Assembly (NCBI GenBank): GCA_003228175.2
Contig: QGNQ01000003.1
Span: 1 to 64,000, forward strand
Source of the DNA: Chloroflexota bacterium
GTDB lineage: Bacteria; Chloroflexota; Dehalococcoidia; Bin125
Direction: 5' to 3'
DNA: 64,000 nt
Below the pieces are notes generated by a model. That model was not told the DNA's origin. It ran no database searches and saw only the letters and a list, made by a program, of their open reading frames with translations. Numbering within the stretch: the first letter of the stretch is position 1; the number at the start of each line of letters is the position of its first letter. This document shows, in pieces, positions 28,530-37,474 of this stretch. Made by a program: the position numbers and the translations under genes.

Positions 28530-29288
28530 ATGCGGAACTCGTTCCTGCAGCGTCTGCTGCATGTACGCCGATTCGTGTGGGACCGCCGCCCACACCTCAT
28601 CTGGCTGCTCGTCGCCGGCGTGATCGCCGTCGACCTGCCGTCGGGGGCGCTGCATGCGCCGCTGACGATCGCGGCGGTGTTCCTGGCGGCCGGGTGGTCC
28701 CATGCGTTCCAGCGGCGACGGATGAATCATTCCTTGCGCTGGGCCCGGATCGAAATTGGGAAGCTGCGCAATCGGTCCGACACGTTCGAGCGGGCCGCGA
28801 CGATCGATCCGGTGACGGGGCTGGCCAACCGACAGGCGTTCTACTCGAAGCTGTCGGAGACACTCGCGAAGCCGTTGCATGGGGTTGAGGCCCCGGCGCT
28901 GCTGCTCATCGACCTGGACCGCTTCAAGGTAATCAACGACACGTACGGACACGCGGCGGGCGACGCAGTGCTGATGCACATGGCGCGGGTGCTGCAAGAG
29001 GAAACACGACCAGCGGATCTGGTGGGGCGGCTGGGTGGGGACGAGTTCGGGGTGCTGCTGCATCGGACGACGGCGGATGCGTTGCCGCGGATGCTGCAAC
29101 GCATCCAGCGGGCGGCGGGCGCGCGTCCGCTGCACACGATGCGGAACGGCGTTGAGATCTTCGGCTCGCTGAGCGTTGGCGGGGTGATGCTCTGGGAGTA
29201 CCCCGACATTGACGCGGCGCTGATGGCGGCTGATCGCGGCCTCTACGCGGACAAGGAACGCCTGGGCGCAAACCCACGATCCGCGTAG
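28530..29288 (+). CDS. GGDEF diguanylate cyclase, two N-terminal TM helices
   Basis: DPVTGLANRQAFYSKL, LIDLDRFKVINDTYGHAAGD, RLGGDEFGVLL. Confidence 0.92.
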   Translation: MRNSFLQRLLHVRRFVWDRRPHLIWLLVAGVIAVDLPSGALHAPLTIAAVFLAAGWSHAFQRRRMNHSLRWARIEIGKLRNRSDTFERAATIDPVTGLANRQAFYSKLSETLAKPLHGVEAPALLLIDLDRFKVINDTYGHAAGDAVLMHMARVLQEETRPADLVGRLGGDEFGVLLHRTTADALPRMLQRIQRAAGARPLHTMRNGVEIFGSLSVGGVMLWEYPDIDAALMAADRGLYADKERLGANPRSA

Positions 29289-29292
29289 GGAG

Positions 29293-31956
29293 CTAGGCCC
29301 GGCTCGGGCGAGCCGTGACCTTCAGCGGACGCGGCGCGGCGAGCGGGATGAGCGGCGGCGGCGCACTCCGATCGACGCGCAGCCGCTGCAAGCGCAGGGA
29401 GTTGGCCATCACGCTGAGGCTGGAGAGGGTCATGGCGAAGCCCGCGACAATCGGCTCCAGGAAGCCGCGGTCGCCGAAGAGCCACTCGAGCCCCCCCGGC
29501 ACGGGACCAATGACCTGGAAGACCTGGTAGAAGAGCCCTGCCGCTACGGGGATCAGCAGCAGGTTGTATCCGAAGGCCCAGATCAGGTTCTGATGAATCG
29601 TGCGCAAGGTCGCGCGACTGACGGTGAGCGCCTGCGCAACACCGCGTGGGTCGTCACGCATGAGGGTCACGCCGGCGGCTTCGATGGCGACATCCGTGCC
29701 GCCGCCCATGGCGATGCCCACGTCCGCTTGCGCGAGCGCCGGGGCGTCGTTGATGCCGTCGCCGACCATGGCGACGACGTGCCCCTGCGCCTGCAGCCCC
29801 GAGACGACAGCCGCCTTCTCGTGCGGTTGGACCTCTGCGATGGCTTCGTCCAGGCCGAGCGTCGCGCCGACCGCTCGCGCGGCCCGATGATCATCGCCGC
29901 TCAGCAGCACCGTGCGAAGCCCGGCATCCTGCAGACGCCGCACGGCCTCCGCGGCGGCGGGCTTGATCGTGTCGGCGAGGGCGAGGACGGCGACGACTTC
30001 CCCGTCGACGGCGACGTAGACAGGTGTCGCGCCTTGGGAGGCGAAACGCTCCACGTGGGGCGCGGCCCCGGCGAGATCGATACCAGCCGTTGCCATGAGG
30101 CGCGCGTTGCCGACCTGCACAAGGGCCCCGTCGACAGTGGCGTGAGCGCCCTGTCCAACGACGGCCTGGAATCCGCCAGCCTGGGGAAGGCGAAGAGCGG
30201 CAGCGCGGGCGGCGTCCGTGACGGCTCGCGCCAGGGGATGTTCGGAGTCGCGCTCGACGGCGGCGGCGGCGGTGAGGACGGCGTCACGCGTCTGCCCCGA
30301 GAGCAGGGCGACATCGGTCAGGGCGGGGGCGCCGCGCGTAAGGGTGCCGGTTTTGTCGAAGATCACGGTATCGACGGCGGCGAGACGCTCGATGGATTCG
30401 GCGGAGCGGAAGAGCACGCCGAGTTCGGCCGCACGACCGCTACCCGCCATGATCGCCGTGGGGGTGGCGAGGCCGAGCGCGCAAGGGCAGGCGATGACGA
30501 GCACGGCGATGGCGTTGAGTGTCGCCAGGGTGAGGGAAGGCGAGGGTCCCAGCGCGAACCAGAGCCCGAAGGAGGCAGTCGCGATCAGCAGGACGGCCGG
30601 CACGAAGACGGATGCGATGCGGTCGGCGAGGGCCTGGACAGGGGCCTTGGACGCCTGCGCCGACTCGACGAGGGCGATGATCCGGGCCAGCACGGTGTCC
30701 GCGCCCACCTGGGTGGCGCGGATGCGCAGGGATCCGCCGCCGTTGATCGTTGCGCCGAATACGGGCTCGCCGGGCGCCTTGTCGACGGGCATGCTCTCGC
30801 CGGTCAGCATTGACTCATCGACGGTGGTGCGGCCATCGACCAACGTGCCATCGACGGGGATCTGCTCGCCGGGCAGGACTCGCATGACGTCACCGACGGC
30901 AAGCTCGGAGACCAGCAGCTCGACCTCCTCACCGTCGCGGAGCACACGGGCGGTCTTGGGTCGCAGGTCCAGCAGACGCCGGATCGCGGCCGAGGTGCGT
31001 CCTTTGGCGCGCGCTTCCAGATAGCGGCCCAGAGAGACGAAGCCAATGATGATCAGGGCCGTCTCATAGAAGGTCTCGCGCTCCAGGCTGGCGTCCCGGA
31101 AGGGGCCTGGGGCGAACGTCGCGACGATGCTGTAGGTCATCGCGGCGGAGGTACCGAGCGCAATGAGGACGTTCATGTCGGCGCCGCCATGGCGAACCAC
31201 GGTGAGGGCGGCGCGGATGATGCGACGGCCGCTGAAGGCGAAGACCGGCATGGCGACGACGAAGAGCGTGAGAAAGAGGGCGTCCTTGTCGAAGTTGAGG
31301 TCCGCCCAGCGATTGATCTGCAGGGCGATGAACGCCGCCCAACCGAGGGCGAGCGCGGCGGCGGCATCGATCAGCAGGCTGCGACGTTCGGCCGCTTTGC
31401 GGCGCTCCTCGGCCTCTCCGGCATCCAGCGCCGTGTCGGTGTCGGAGAGGATCACTTCGTAGCCGACGGCGGCGACGGCGACAGCGAGCTTTTGCGGTGA
31501 GACGGCGCCGCTGACGAATCGCACGGTGGCGCGTTCGGTCGCGAGGTTGACCGTGGCCGACTCGACGCCATCCAGGCGCGTGAGCGCCCCCTCAACTTTG
31601 GCGACGCAGGAAGCGCAGTGCATGCCGGCGAGCGCGAGCGTGACCTCATCGACTGGGACGTTGTAGCCGGCCTGTGCGACGGCGGCCGTGAGTTCGGCCT
31701 GGTCTGGAGACGCGCCGGAGAAGCGCACGGTCGCGCGCTCCGTGGCGAGGTTGACGGCGGCCGAGTCGACGCCGGGGACCGCGGCCAGGGCCTTCTCCAC
31801 ACGGCCGACGCAAGCCGCGCAGTGCATGCCCGCGATCGGCAGATCCAGCGTGCAAGCGTCGCCCCGCTCGGACGCGGCACCCGGGTCAGGCTCCGGGGCG
31901 AAGCTCTCCGGCGGCGGTGATGTATCAAGCATGGGGAACAAGGTGGTGTCGGGCAC
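29293..31956 (-). CDS. copA: Copper-translocating P-type ATPase with two HMA domains
   Basis: Two GMHCAxC HMA motifs, CPC (VIACPCALG), [27 protein letters not shown]. Confidence 0.96.
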   Translation of the reverse strand: MPDTTLFPMLDTSPPPESFAPEPDPGAASERGDACTLDLPIAGMHCAACVGRVEKALAAVPGVDSAAVNLATERATVRFSGASPDQAELTAAVAQAGYNVPVDEVTLALAGMHCASCVAKVEGALTRLDGVESATVNLATERATVRFVSGAVSPQKLAVAVAAVGYEVILSDTDTALDAGEAEERRKAAERRSLLIDAAAALALGWAAFIALQINRWADLNFDKDALFLTLFVVAMPVFAFSGRRIIRAALTVVRHGGADMNVLIALGTSAAMTYSIVATFAPGPFRDASLERETFYETALIIIGFVSLGRYLEARAKGRTSAAIRRLLDLRPKTARVLRDGEEVELLVSELAVGDVMRVLPGEQIPVDGTLVDGRTTVDESMLTGESMPVDKAPGEPVFGATINGGGSLRIRATQVGADTVLARIIALVESAQASKAPVQALADRIASVFVPAVLLIATASFGLWFALGPSPSLTLATLNAIAVLVIACPCALGLATPTAIMAGSGRAAELGVLFRSAESIERLAAVDTVIFDKTGTLTRGAPALTDVALLSGQTRDAVLTAAAAVERDSEHPLARAVTDAARAAALRLPQAGGFQAVVGQGAHATVDGALVQVGNARLMATAGIDLAGAAPHVERFASQGATPVYVAVDGEVVAVLALADTIKPAAAEAVRRLQDAGLRTVLLSGDDHRAARAVGATLGLDEAIAEVQPHEKAAVVSGLQAQGHVVAMVGDGINDAPALAQADVGIAMGGGTDVAIEAAGVTLMRDDPRGVAQALTVSRATLRTIHQNLIWAFGYNLLLIPVAAGLFYQVFQVIGPVPGGLEWLFGDRGFLEPIVAGFAMTLSSLSVMANSLRLQRLRVDRSAPPPLIPLAAPRPLKVTARPSRA

Positions 31957-31959
31957 CAG

Positions 31960-32412
31960 CTACTCGCTCTCGCCGGTCGCGGGCAGGGCCGCGGCCAGGG
32001 CCCGCTCGTGCAGGCCGCGCTCAATCACGGGGCAGTGGTAGTGGCCGGTGCTGCGCTCGCTCTGGAGGCGCGCGCCAGTCTCGGCGATTGTTCGGTCGAG
32101 GACATCGCGCAGAGCGACAGCCTCGGTGATCCAGCCGTCGATTTGATCGCGCTTGCTGCGCAGCAGTTGGAAAACGTGGTCGCAGTTGACCGCGTCGCCA
32201 TCGGAGGCCTGGAGGATGTCGGCGATCTCCGAGAGCGAAAACCCGAGCGTCTTGGCCTTCGCGACGAAGTCGAGCCGGTCCCGGTCGGCGCCGCCGTAAC
32301 GACGGTAGCCCGACGCTTCTCGGGCGGGCGCGGGCAGCAGGCCCGTGCTCTCGTAGTAGCGGATCGTCTTGGCGGGAATCCCGCTCCGCTTCGCGAGCTC
32401 GCCAATACGCAT
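31960..32412 (-). CDS. cueR: MerR-family regulator, CueR-like
   Basis: MRIGELAKRSGIPAKTIRYYESTGLLPAPARE; immediately upstream of copA. Confidence 0.88.
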   Translation of the reverse strand: MRIGELAKRSGIPAKTIRYYESTGLLPAPAREASGYRRYGGADRDRLDFVAKAKTLGFSLSEIADILQASDGDAVNCDHVFQLLRSKRDQIDGWITEAVALRDVLDRTIAETGARLQSERSTGHYHCPVIERGLHERALAAALPATGESE

Positions 32413-32436
32413 CGATCTGCCTCCATCCGTGCTCCT

Positions 32437-32468
32437 ACCGTAAACCCTCCCCTCGGCAGGAAGGTCAA
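32437..32468 (-). promoter_or_regulatory. MerR/CueR-type promoter of cueR-copA
   Basis: RC TTGACC-TTCCTGCCGAGGGGAGGGTT-TACGGT: 20-bp spacer containing an ACCTTCC...GGGAGGGT dyad. Confidence 0.75.
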
Positions 32469-32510
32469 ACCGGGCCCAGGCCTGAGGAGGCGCTCGATAC
32501 ACTTGCGCCC

Positions 32511-33764
32511 ATGCCACGCGTGCTGCTCCTGATCCCCAGCGCCAGCTATCGGGCGCACGACTTCCTGGCGGCGGCGGGGCGGTTGGGGCTGGATGTTGCC
32601 GTGGCGTCGGACGTGGGCCAGCCGCTGAACGCCTTCCCGGAGCGATCGCTGACGGCCGATTTCAGCGACGTGGAGGCCGGGGCCGCCACGATCGCGCGCT
32701 ACGCGGACAGCTATCCGGTCGACGCGATCGTGCCGGTGGACGATGGCGGAACAGCGCTGGCGGCACGTGCATCGGAGCTGTTGCGGCTGCCCGCGAACGC
32801 GCCCACGGCGGTGGGCGCGACTCGCAACAAGGCGGAACTGCGTCAACTGCTGGCGGAGGCGGGGCTGCCCTCGCCGGCGTTTCGGGTGTGCGCGTTCAAT
32901 GAGGACGCAGCGGCGGTTGCGACGGAGCTCTCGTTCCCGGTGGTGGTCAAGCCGCTGGCCCTGGCGGGCAGCCGGGGCGTGATGCGGGCGGACGATGCAG
33001 GCGCGTTCGTGGCGGTCGTCGAGCGGCTGCGGCGGATGCTGGAACAGCCGGCCACCGCGGCCGCCTGCGGGGCGACCGCCGACCGCTATCTGGTGGAGGG
33101 CTACCTGCCGGGAGACGAAGTCGCGCTGGAGGGGCTGCTGTTGGACGGGTCGTTGCAGGTGCTGGCGCTATTCGACAAGCCCGATCGCCTGGAGGGGCCG
33201 TTCTTCGAGGAAACGATCTACGTGACCCCTTCGCGACTGACGGCCGAGCGGCAGGCGGAGATTCGCGAGGTGTCGGCGCGGGCGGCATTGGCGTTGGGGC
33301 TGACGCGGGGACCGCTGCACGTGGAGTTGCGCCTGAATGACGCGGGCGCGTTCCCGATCGACATCGCCTCGCGGACGATCGGCGGACACTGCGCGCGATG
33401 TTTGCGATTCGACGTCGGCGAGGGGGCCGGCGCGGCAGCGTCGCTGGAAGAAATCGTGCTGCGACAGGCGGTCGGGCTGTCGCTGGAGCGGCTGGAGCGA
33501 GAGACGCCGGCGAGCGGTGTGATGATGATCCCGACGCCCGGCGCGGGGCGGCTGCATGCCGTGCACGGTCTGGAGGAGGCACGAGGGGTGCCGCTGGTGT
33601 CCGAGGTGACGATCGCGACGCCACTGGGGCACTTGTTCGTGCCGTTGCCGGAGGGCGGCGCCTACCCGGGGTTCATCTTCGCGCGGGCGGAAACGCCGGA
33701 GGCGGTGGTGGGGGCGCTGCGCGCGTCGCACGCCCGGCTGCGCTTCGAGCTGGAGCCCGTGTAA
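32511..33764 (+). CDS. ATP-grasp domain protein
   Basis: LSFPVVVKPLALAGSRGVM, YLVEGYLPGDEVALEGLLLDG, HVELRLNDAGAFPIDIASRTIGG. Confidence 0.85.
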   Translation: MPRVLLLIPSASYRAHDFLAAAGRLGLDVAVASDVGQPLNAFPERSLTADFSDVEAGAATIARYADSYPVDAIVPVDDGGTALAARASELLRLPANAPTAVGATRNKAELRQLLAEAGLPSPAFRVCAFNEDAAAVATELSFPVVVKPLALAGSRGVMRADDAGAFVAVVERLRRMLEQPATAAACGATADRYLVEGYLPGDEVALEGLLLDGSLQVLALFDKPDRLEGPFFEETIYVTPSRLTAERQAEIREVSARAALALGLTRGPLHVELRLNDAGAFPIDIASRTIGGHCARCLRFDVGEGAGAAASLEEIVLRQAVGLSLERLERETPASGVMMIPTPGAGRLHAVHGLEEARGVPLVSEVTIATPLGHLFVPLPEGGAYPGFIFARAETPEAVVGALRASHARLRFELEPV

Positions 33765-33817
33765 GCGCGCTAGCTCTTGTCGGGCGCCGGTCGATGATCG
33801 CGGTAGGGAGTCGCGCG

Positions 33818-34285
33818 ATGCCTGCCAACGATTCGAACCCGCACGCATACGATGCCGGCACGCCGGTGCAGGCGGTGATGAGCCGGGACGTGTTGTCTGT
33901 CGACGCGGACACCACGCTGGGTGCGGCACGGGAGCAGATGCGCCTGGCCGGCGTGCACCACTTGCTGGTCTACGACCGCAGCCGACTGGTGGCGGTGATC
34001 TCCGACCGGGATTTGCTGGCGCATCTGAGCCCGCGTCTGGGCACGATGGCCGAGCAGCGGGACGACACGAGCACCCTGCTGCGTCGGGTGTTCCAGGCCG
34101 CGAGCTACCAGCCGGTCACGATCCCCTGCGGGGCGACGATCGCCGCGGCCGCCGCGATCTTGCTGCGGCACACGATCTCATGCGCGCCGGTCACGGACGC
34201 GCTGGGAGAAGTAGTCGGCGTGTTGACGTCGCGAGACCTGCTGGGGGCGCTCAGCCGCATGGCGCCCGAGCGTCGCGCGAGCTAG
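33818..34285 (+). CDS. Tandem CBS-domain protein
   Basis: VMSRDVLSVDADTTLGAAREQMRLAGVHHLLVYD...VISDRDLLAHLS; second CBS ISCAPVTDALGEVVGVLTSRDLLGAL. Confidence 0.88.
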   Translation: MPANDSNPHAYDAGTPVQAVMSRDVLSVDADTTLGAAREQMRLAGVHHLLVYDRSRLVAVISDRDLLAHLSPRLGTMAEQRDDTSTLLRRVFQAASYQPVTIPCGATIAAAAAILLRHTISCAPVTDALGEVVGVLTSRDLLGALSRMAPERRAS

Positions 34286-34292
34286 CGAGCCG

Positions 34293-35072
34293 CTAGTCGG
34301 ACGCCTGCGCCGCCAGCAGACGCGACTCAAAGGCGCGAGCGATGTCCGGCAGGGCCTCGCTGAGCACGCTGGAGTTGGCCTGTATGAGCTGCAGGGTGCC
34401 CAGCACGCGGCCGCGCGGGATCTGGTGCATTTGCAACTCGAACTCGAAGGGCAGACCAGAGATCTCGATGCTGATGAGCACGCCGAAGGCGACGCTGTCG
34501 GCGAGGAGGGCCTCGGCGTCAACGAGCTCGACGCTGGTCAGCGAGATCGAGGGGCCGTCCGGGTCCGCGCCGCCGAGCGAGCTCTCCATGGCGTCGGCGA
34601 AGCACTGCTCCAGCACGGTGGACTGCGTCAGCAGCTCCTGTGCGGCCAGGCGGCCGGCGCTGACGTCGAGGTCGCCTTCGTAAACCTCCACCTCGGAGCC
34701 AACCTGAAGGAACTCCAGGCCCCCACTCTGCTGGAAGTCGCGCTCGCGCTCGACGAGGGAATCGTTGTCGTCGCCCTCGCTGAAGGCCTCTGCCAGGGCG
34801 CGCAGGTCTCGGCATGACTCGGAGGCGAGGAAGTCGGAGTCGTCGTCGTCGTCGGAGCTGCTGCCGGAGTCGGTGTCTTCTTCGACCTCCCAGTCGCCAT
34901 CGGGCAGATCGGCGAGTTGGAGCAGGCCGGCGGCGGCGATCGTCTCGGCGTCGGCGAGGCTCTCGGCGGCGGAGGGCCCGTCGTCGCCACCGCAAGCGGC
35001 GAGGGCGAGGGCGCCGAGGAGGAGGAGGGGGAGGAGCAGGAGGGATCGAGATTTCAGGAGGGTGGGTGGCAT
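34293..35072 (-). CDS. Hypothetical lipoprotein
   Basis: Signal/lipobox LLLGALALAACGGDDG; D/S-rich segment. Confidence 0.75.
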   Translation of the reverse strand: MPPTLLKSRSLLLLPLLLLGALALAACGGDDGPSAAESLADAETIAAAGLLQLADLPDGDWEVEEDTDSGSSSDDDDDSDFLASESCRDLRALAEAFSEGDDNDSLVERERDFQQSGGLEFLQVGSEVEVYEGDLDVSAGRLAAQELLTQSTVLEQCFADAMESSLGGADPDGPSISLTSVELVDAEALLADSVAFGVLISIEISGLPFEFELQMHQIPRGRVLGTLQLIQANSSVLSEALPDIARAFESRLLAAQASD

Positions 35073-35156
35073 GGTCGGACCTTCCGGGTGCGGTCGAAGT
35101 GTTTCACGGGCAGGGGTTAGGCGGGAGAGGAGGGACCGACCACGGATCGCCAGTGC

Positions 35157-36107
35157 TCAGAAGACGATCACGCAGCGACCACGGGTGCCGCCGGCTTCGA
35201 GGCGGGCATGCGCGTCCGACGCCTTGGTAGGCGGGTAGGTGGCGGCGACACGGAGGGCGATGCGGCCGTCCTCGGTGAGGCGGCGGAGTTCGTCCAGCAG
35301 GTCGGCGCGATGGTCGTAGGTGGTGACCATGGTTCGATGGAAGGCGATCTCGCGCTCGCCGGTGCCGCGCCAGCCACGCACGGAGACGAATGCGCCGCCG
35401 TCGCGGAGGGCGCCAACGGCGAGTTCGTTCTGGACGGCGCCGTCGGCGAGGGCATCGACGCCGTCGGGCGCGACCTTGCGGATCTGGGCCGCGATATCGT
35501 CGCCGCGTGGCACGACGATATCGGCCCCGAGGTCGCGGACGAGGGCTTCATCGGCGGGAGAGGCGTCGGCGATGACGCGCACGCCAGCGACCTTGGCGAG
35601 TTGCACGACGTAGCCGCCGTAGCAGCCGGCGGCGCCGGTCACGGCGATGGTCTGGCCCGGCTGCAGGGTGAGCTGGTCGAGCGAGAGCCTGGCCGTGAGG
35701 CCGTTCATGGGCAGTGCGGACGCTTCCGGGTGGGTCGCGCCGGCGGGCGCGCGCGCGACGGAGTCCGCGGCGAGGACGATGCTCTGTCGGTATGCGCCAT
35801 GGCTGCCGCTGGGGACGACCATGGCCATGACGGGATCCCCGATGGCGAGATCGGTCGTCGTGCCGGGGCCGATCTCGTCGATGACGCCGGCCGCGTCCAT
35901 GCCGGGGATATAGGGCGGCGGGTCCTTGCGCAGCGTCTCCGCGCGGTCGCCGTTGCGAACGAACGTGTCGGTTGGGTTGACGGCGGCGGCGTGGACCCGC
36001 AGTCGGACCTCGCCGGTCGCGGCGTGGACCTCCGGCAAGTCGACGACTTGCAGCGCTTCGGGGCCGCCGAACTCGATCACGCCTACGCCTTGTGTGGCAC
36101 CTTGCAT
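35157..36107 (-). CDS. Zinc-free MDR / quinone oxidoreductase-like alcohol dehydrogenase (ORF extends to 36167)
   Basis: MQGATQGVGVIEFGGPEALQVVDLPE, VTGAAGCYGGYVVQLAK. Confidence 0.9.
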   Translation of the reverse strand: MQGATQGVGVIEFGGPEALQVVDLPEVHAATGEVRLRVHAAAVNPTDTFVRNGDRAETLRKDPPPYIPGMDAAGVIDEIGPGTTTDLAIGDPVMAMVVPSGSHGAYRQSIVLAADSVARAPAGATHPEASALPMNGLTARLSLDQLTLQPGQTIAVTGAAGCYGGYVVQLAKVAGVRVIADASPADEALVRDLGADIVVPRGDDIAAQIRKVAPDGVDALADGAVQNELAVGALRDGGAFVSVRGWRGTGEREIAFHRTMVTTYDHRADLLDELRRLTEDGRIALRVAATYPPTKASDAHARLEAGGTRGRCVIVF

Positions 36108-36203
36108 GGGATCCTGCTTCCTTTTCGCCGGGGGGGGGCCGGCCCGATTGATCGTCGCTGCCGACAAGTGTGATTGATCGGAGGCGGACTCGCACGCCCG
36201 GGC

Positions 36204-36305
36204 TCAGCTCGTAGCGGGGATCGTGTCGTCTCCGCCGACGCAGGCAGCGAGGGCGACCGCGCCGATCAGGAAGACACCGAAGATCAGGAGGAGCCGTCGG
36301 GGCAT
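36204..36305 (-). CDS. 33-aa putative lipoprotein
   Basis: RC ORF MPRRLLLIFGVFLIGAVALAACVGGDDTIPATS* with LAAC lipobox; absent from the ORF track. Confidence 0.5.
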   Translation of the reverse strand: MPRRLLLIFGVFLIGAVALAACVGGDDTIPATS

Positions 36306-36360
36306 GTGATTCTCGGGAGCCCCTGGAGGAAGGATCGCAGGGGGACGGTTGATACGACGC

Positions 36361-37464
36361 TCAGTCATCGTCTGATCGGGGAACGATCTCGATTCCAGGC
36401 GGGGCGATGTCCGCGCGCTGCCTGATCGCTTTCTCCGCCCTTGCCTTCAGCTCTTCAACTGATACGTGCTCGCGCGGAACCCCCGCAGCATCAAGTTCAC
36501 CCAAAAGGTCCTGGATGATCAGACTGGCTAGCCCTGGAGCCGTCGCAGTCACGATTTCGCGCGGGTGGTTGAGGCCAAACGGATAAATTCCTCGTCGAAT
36601 TAGATCTTCAATCTCGTCAGGTGAAACGGTCTCGGACCGAATGTCTTGTTCCACGGCCGCTCCGAAGGGCGTACGGGGGCGCCGCTGTCGCGGAGCATCA
36701 GGCTCGACAACTCTCTCAAGCTCGCGGATCACTGCAACATGGCCGTTGAAGAGGTTCGTGACGTCGTCATAGTACGAAAGCGCATGAACAAGGAGGTACG
36801 ACATAGCCTCGTACTGGCCGCGCCGCGGAGTGAGCTCGGCGAATAGTGTCGCCCACCAGTCGCCCATCGGCGTATTGCTGTCGACCGGGAATGCACGCAT
36901 ATCGGACAGAAGGAGCGAGAGCGTTTCGTGGAGATGACTGGGACGGGTCGATCCATCGGGCGCAACGTCGAGGAAAGCGCCGCTTCCGACCGCATCCGAC
37001 AATGCCCCGATCTGAAGGCGGTCCCCAGTGACGTGGCGCATCAACCCCATAATAATCAGATCGCGTTGGGCCTGAGAGACAGGAATCTGACTCGTGGGAT
37101 CCGCTTTAGGATCCAACTGCAGGGATTCCCGTACCTCGGAGAGCATTGTGTGACGCGCGTGAGCGGAGTCATGGTATCGAGACACCATGTGGCTTAAGTT
37201 CGCCGTGAACTCACTGACAAGACGGCGGCGTCTCCGCGCCTCCGCTTCGGCACGCTCCCGCGAGCGACGTAGGTATTCGACCAGCCCGACTGTGACGTAC
37301 GTGCCGAGGACGACACCGAACGCTTCGGTTGCGATATTCACGGAGGCATCATCACTCGGCCCGAGAAACGCGAGCAGGAGGAAGCCCGCAACGAGCACAG
37401 CAGCACCTGCTGTCCATAACTGGAACGTAGTGCTAGCGAGGACCGCTAGGAGGGAGTGCTTCAC
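36361..37464 (-). CDS. Orphan two-TM membrane protein with long cytoplasmic domain
   Basis: Intact 367-aa ORF, two N-terminal TM segments followed by a charged segment; codon usage visibly less GC-biased than its neighbours. Confidence 0.7.
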   Translation of the reverse strand: MKHSLLAVLASTTFQLWTAGAAVLVAGFLLLAFLGPSDDASVNIATEAFGVVLGTYVTVGLVEYLRRSRERAEAEARRRRRLVSEFTANLSHMVSRYHDSAHARHTMLSEVRESLQLDPKADPTSQIPVSQAQRDLIIMGLMRHVTGDRLQIGALSDAVGSGAFLDVAPDGSTRPSHLHETLSLLLSDMRAFPVDSNTPMGDWWATLFAELTPRRGQYEAMSYLLVHALSYYDDVTNLFNGHVAVIRELERVVEPDAPRQRRPRTPFGAAVEQDIRSETVSPDEIEDLIRRGIYPFGLNHPREIVTATAPGLASLIIQDLLGELDAAGVPREHVSVEELKARAEKAIRQRADIAPPGIEIVPRSDDD

Positions 37465-37474
37465 CTCACACCAA

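Noticed and set aside
24280-29288. Complete chemotaxis or c-di-GMP signalling cluster around cheR and the GGDEF gene
   Set aside because: No CheA, CheW, CheY, CheB, MCP or EAL/HD-GYP genes nearby; the two genes are separated by unrelated metabolism genes.
33830-33850. T-arm-like GATTCGAACCCGC suggesting a tRNA (possibly tRNA-Sec)
   Set aside because: It lies in the start of the CBS-domain gene (NDSNPHAYD) and no acceptor, D or anticodon arm could be built around it.
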